A DNA stretch of 9,938 bases from Candidatus Peribacteraceae bacterium (lineage in GTDB: Bacteria > Patescibacteriota > Gracilibacteria > Peribacterales > Peribacteraceae): assembly GCA_013140485.1 (NCBI GenBank), contig JABFSS010000115.1, positions 1 through 9,938 on the forward strand, given 5' to 3'. Position numbers and translations under genes: made by a program. Within the stretch, counting starts at the first letter, position 1; every line of letters begins with the position of its first letter. The notes beneath the pieces were generated by a model, which searched no databases, had not been told where the DNA came from, and worked only from the letters and a program-made list of their open reading frames with translations. Of this stretch, positions 7,263 to 9,938 are shown piece after piece.

Positions 7263-9041
7263 ATGCTCCGTACCCACACCTGCGGCGAACTCCGCGTTGA
7301 TCATGCCGGCCCCAAGGGGGGCCCTTCGGGCCAATCCGTGACTCTCTGCGGCTGGGTCCACCGCCGCCGCGACCACGGCGGACTGATCTTCATCGATCTG
7401 CGAGATCGTTATGGCCTGACGCAGGTCGTGATCCATCCGGATAACAGCGCGGCATTCCAGGCTGCGGAAAAAGTCCGACCGGAATGGGTTTTAAAGATCG
7501 TCGGAAAAGTGCAAAAGCGCATTGAAGGCGCCGAAAAAGCCGAGAGCCTCACGGGTGCAATCGAAGTGACGGTCGAAACACTTGAAGTCCTCAACGAGGC
7601 CCAGACGCCGCCGTTTGAAATTGATCAGGACAAAGAGATCAACGAAGAACTGCGTTTGACCTACCGCTATCTCGATATGCGCCGCGAGCGCCTGCGCAAG
7701 AACCTCGAGCTACGCTCAAAAGTCTTCCAGATCATCCGCAAACATTTCGTCGAAGAAGGATGTTTGGAGATCGATACGCCGTGCTTGATCAAAGGAACGC
7801 CGGAGGGCGCACGCGAATACGTGGTTCCTTCGCGTTTGTATCCCGGAAACTTCTTCGTCCTACCGCAGAGCCCGCAGCAGCTGAAGCAGCTGTGCATGGT
7901 CGGCGGACTCGACCGGTATTTTCAAATCGCGCGCTGTTTTCGGGACGAAGACTTGAGAGGGGACCGCCAGCCGGAGTTCCTGCAGCTCGACTTCGAAATG
8001 AGCTTCGGCACGCAGGAAGACGTACAAGGCATCATCGAAGGATCGCTGATGAAGATTCTCAAGGAATGCAGCACCAAGAAGCTCCGGGGTGGGAAGGTGG
8101 AACGATTCAAATGGATTGAAGTGATGGAGAAGTACGGCTCCGACAAGCCCGATCTCCGCTACGAGCTGCCGCTGACCGATGTGTCGGAAATCGCCAAGGG
8201 CAGCGGATTTAAAGTGTTTGAGGATGCGCTTGCGAAGAACGGCACCGTTCGTGCTTTGAGAGTCCCGGGAGGCGCTGCTCTCACCCGCAGTGAAATCGAT
8301 ACATGGACAGAGCTCGCGAAGGAAATGAAAGCGAAAGGTCTCGCTTACATTCTCTTTAAAGATGATGGCCCCTCGTCGCCACTGCTCAAATTCTTCAAAG
8401 ACGGCGTTCTGGATCAGTTGCAAAAGGCGACGGGCGCGCAGACCGGCGATGCAATCTTCTTCGGCGCCGACAAGTTCAGGATTGCATGCGCGAGTCTCTC
8501 CAAAGTTCGTGGCGAGGCGGCGAAGCGTTTCAATTTAATTGATACGTCGATCCACGCGATGTTCTGGGTCACCGACTTCCCGATGTTCGAGGAACAAGAC
8601 GATGGATCTTTGACATTCTCGCATCACCCCTTCACCAGCCCGAACCCGGAGCAATGGAAAAACCGGAAAGAGAAGCCGCTGGAAGTCCATGCGATCTGCT
8701 ACGACCTGGTTCTCGACGGCTACGAACTCGGTTCCGGCTCCATCCGTATTCACAACCGCCAACTACAATCGGAAGTGTTCGATATGCTGGGGATCAGCAG
8801 AGAGGATGCTGAACGACGATTTGGCCACATGCTCAAAGCGTTCGAGTACGGCGCGCCGCCGCACGGAGGCTTCGCGTACGGCATCGACCGTGTCGTGATG
8901 ATTTTGGCCGGAGAGCCGAATATCCGCGAAGTGACGCCGTTCCCAAAAGATCAGAAGGCGAAAGACCTGCTGATGGGAGCCCCATCGCCGATGCCCGAGA
9001 GGCAGTTGAAAGAATTGGGGGTGAAGATCGTGCAGGAATAA
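7263..9041 (+). CDS. aspS: aspartate--tRNA ligase (bacterial type)
   Basis: A class II aminoacyl-tRNA synthetase that charges tRNA(Asp) with aspartate. The 592-aa length and layout are bacterial: anticodon-binding OB domain (about 1-110), catalytic core with the motif 2 region (LPQSPQ at 200-205, FRDEDLR at 226-232, DRQPEF), a GAD insertion (about 290-415) and motif 3 (GGFAYGIDR, R543), ending near MGAPSPMPERQLKELG. The OB loop reads RRRDH38GG; His here is typical of non-discriminating AspRS, so the enzyme may also make Asp-tRNA(Asn). Seven extra residues (17-23) interrupt the N-terminus at a GC-rich double hairpin. ATG 7263 begins the conserved MLRTHTCGEL start and has no Shine-Dalgarno. The gene stands alone, divergent from the minus-strand unit. 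Confidence 0.97.
   Translation: MLRTHTCGELRVDHAGPKGGPSGQSVTLCGWVHRRRDHGGLIFIDLRDRYGLTQVVIHPDNSAAFQAAEKVRPEWVLKIVGKVQKRIEGAEKAESLTGAIEVTVETLEVLNEAQTPPFEIDQDKEINEELRLTYRYLDMRRERLRKNLELRSKVFQIIRKHFVEEGCLEIDTPCLIKGTPEGAREYVVPSRLYPGNFFVLPQSPQQLKQLCMVGGLDRYFQIARCFRDEDLRGDRQPEFLQLDFEMSFGTQEDVQGIIEGSLMKILKECSTKKLRGGKVERFKWIEVMEKYGSDKPDLRYELPLTDVSEIAKGSGFKVFEDALAKNGTVRALRVPGGAALTRSEIDTWTELAKEMKAKGLAYILFKDDGPSSPLLKFFKDGVLDQLQKATGAQTGDAIFFGADKFRIACASLSKVRGEAAKRFNLIDTSIHAMFWVTDFPMFEEQDDGSLTFSHHPFTSPNPEQWKNRKEKPLEVHAICYDLVLDGYELGSGSIRIHNRQLQSEVFDMLGISREDAERRFGHMLKAFEYGAPPHGGFAYGIDRVVMILAGEPNIREVTPFPKDQKAKDLLMGAPSPMPERQLKELGVKIVQE
7308..7332 (+). repeat. GC-rich double-hairpin insert in aspS
   Basis: Two overlapping perfect hairpins. 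GGCCCC (7308-7313) pairs with GGGGCC (7318-7323) around AAGG, and GGCCC (7320-7324) pairs with GGGCC (7328-7332) around TTC. The segment encodes PKGGPSG (residues 17-23), seven residues absent from typical AspRS, in which the preceding Gly is followed directly by the Q-x-V-T-L-C-G-W segment. The insert is 21 nt, equivalent to 7311-7331. Confidence 0.8.
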
Positions 9042-9048
9042 CCGGAGA

Positions 9049-9111
9049 ATGAATGATGAAGCGTGAAAAATGGATAAACGGGCTTCATAATTCATAATTC
9101 TTGATTCATGC
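9049..9111 (+). repeat. intergenic hairpin followed by 7-bp tandem repeat
   Basis: Arms 9049-9062 (ATGAATGATGAAGC) and 9082-9095 (GCTTCATAATTCAT) pair at 13 of 14 positions around a 19-nt loop, starting 8 nt after the aspS stop. Overlapping the right arm is a degenerate 7-bp array (9084-9111): TTCATAA, TTCATAA, TTCTTGA, TTCATGC. There is no U-tract after the stem, so it is not a standard intrinsic terminator, although a 3'-end role is possible. Confidence 0.6.
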
Positions 9112-9118
9112 TTCTTCT

Positions 9119-9938
9119 ATGCCGGACCAAAAAGCCGCAGATGACGCACGGAAGAAGAAAACTCTTGAGGAATTTCACGAAAAAAGTCTTGCCGGTATGG
9201 AAGGACAGAAAAAAAGTGACGAACGAAGGCGTTCGGCGCATCAGGAAGAAGAATCCGGTTTTCAGAAGAGGGGAGAGGGCGCGATTGCGGAAGAAACAAA
9301 GGCAACCGACAAAAAGAAGAAACAGGATAAGGCGTGGCGCGCCGGGCAGGTGAAGCAGAAAGAAGAAATTGTCGCCGATAAGAAAAAGCGGGCCGCGGAC
9401 GCCCGGTACGTCAAAGAGAAGAAGCAAAAAGACCGCGACTATGAAGAGAAACAACGAAAATTCTTCGAATCGTTCCGCGCAGCCGCGGCGGCGAAGGCTT
9501 TACAGGATCGAAAGAAGTACCAGCGCGACCAGGAACTGAAGGCGGAGATGATTCGTTTCGAAAACGACGCCTATCAGGAAAAAATAAAGGCGGATGCGCA
9601 CGATCTCCAGACGAAGAACGATATTGAGCATGAGAGTCTCCGCAAACGAGACGAGATGACGCGGCAATACCGAGATTTGGAGCGGAAGCTCTACGACGAA
9701 GAAGCGCGTGCCGGAGCGCAACTGCAGGGACTGGGTCCGGCAGGCAAGCCCCGCCTGGACGAACTGACGAAACAGATGCAGAAGAAGCGTGCGGATCTGC
9801 TCACGGAAGAGCGGCAGCATCGGCAACAACTGGACCAGGACACCGCAAAAAAGAAGAACGAGACCGAGCGCTTCACCCAGCGCCACAAGGCCGATATCGA
9901 TGCGAGCGTCTCTGCGAAGAAGGCGGCCGTTGCCAAGG
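9119..9938 (+). CDS. highly charged coiled-coil protein (partial, runs off window)
   Basis: An uninterrupted frame from ATG 9119 to the window edge gives at least 273 residues with no stop reached. It begins MPDQKAADDARKKKTLEEFH and is extremely rich in Lys, Glu, Arg, Gln, Asp and Ala, with almost no hydrophobic core, consistent with a long single helix or coiled coil. A short Gly/Pro break (GLGPAGKPRL) lies near residues 203-212. There is no signal peptide or membrane segment in the visible part. The in-frame stop at 9095-9097 limits the start to TTG 9101 or ATG 9119; ATG is preferred, and no Shine-Dalgarno is visible. I do not recognise a family. Candidate roles such as a structural filament or a cell-envelope or DNA-associated scaffold cannot be separated from this sequence. 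Confidence 0.8.
   Translation, partial: MPDQKAADDARKKKTLEEFHEKSLAGMEGQKKSDERRRSAHQEEESGFQKRGEGAIAEETKATDKKKKQDKAWRAGQVKQKEEIVADKKKRAADARYVKEKKQKDRDYEEKQRKFFESFRAAAAAKALQDRKKYQRDQELKAEMIRFENDAYQEKIKADAHDLQTKNDIEHESLRKRDEMTRQYRDLERKLYDEEARAGAQLQGLGPAGKPRLDELTKQMQKKRADLLTEERQHRQQLDQDTAKKKNETERFTQRHKADIDASVSAKKAAVAK

Noticed and set aside
9108..9353. 81-aa Arg/Lys-rich open frame on the plus strand
   Set aside because: It overlaps, in another frame, the much longer frame from 9119 that runs to the window end with consistent composition. The Arg-rich reading is a shadow.
9092..9886. Minus-strand frames rich in Phe, Leu and Ser (9092-9454 and 9500-9886), resembling membrane proteins
   Set aside because: They are the antisense of Lys/Glu-rich codons, which always read as Phe/Leu/Ser, so they are shadows of the coiled-coil gene.

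Overview
This window looks like a chromosomal segment from a bacterium that uses the standard code: TGA, TAA and TAG all act as stops and no gene needs TGA read through. It holds core bacterial genes (DNA polymerase III alpha, a TsaC-type enzyme, NrdR, AspRS) among small charged or helical proteins I do not recognise. Start codons mostly lack a clear Shine-Dalgarno, and repeats sit in frame inside conserved genes. Together these suggest an uncultured, small-genome lineage, possibly Patescibacteria/CPR of moderate GC. That placement is an inference, not shown by any single marker here.

Layout. Positions 2-76 are the tail of an upstream gene. A 189-aa helical protein of unknown function (117-686) precedes dnaE (748-4530). 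dnaE overlaps the next gene, tsaC (4530-5162), by one base (TGATG), and nrdR follows 20 bp later (5183-5629), so dnaE-tsaC-nrdR is probably one transcription unit. Two unknown genes lie on the minus strand, a Cys/His-containing protein (6457-7176) followed by a Lys/Glu-rich coiled-coil protein (5630-6415). They look lower in GC than dnaE and share a good sigma70-type promoter at 7183-7211. Their unit converges on nrdR with directly abutting stop codons. aspS (7263-9041) diverges from the same 60-bp intergenic region. After a 77-bp spacer with a hairpin and a 7-bp tandem repeat, a highly charged coiled-coil protein starts at 9119 and runs off the window.

How the genes relate. dnaE makes DNA and nrdR represses ribonucleotide reductase, so the plus-strand unit joins replication and dNTP supply with tRNA t6A37 synthesis. 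aspS charges tRNA(Asp) and, from one recognition-loop residue, perhaps tRNA(Asn).

The most unusual signal is small repeats embedded in frame in three essential genes. These are a GC-rich palindrome in dnaE, a 21-nt double hairpin in aspS that adds exactly 7 residues, a 24-nt array of an 8-bp AT-rich unit in tsaC, and a 12-bp tandem duplication in the dnaE linker. The DnaE PHP domain has also lost most of its metal ligands. No tRNA, rRNA, CRISPR array or insertion sequence was seen.
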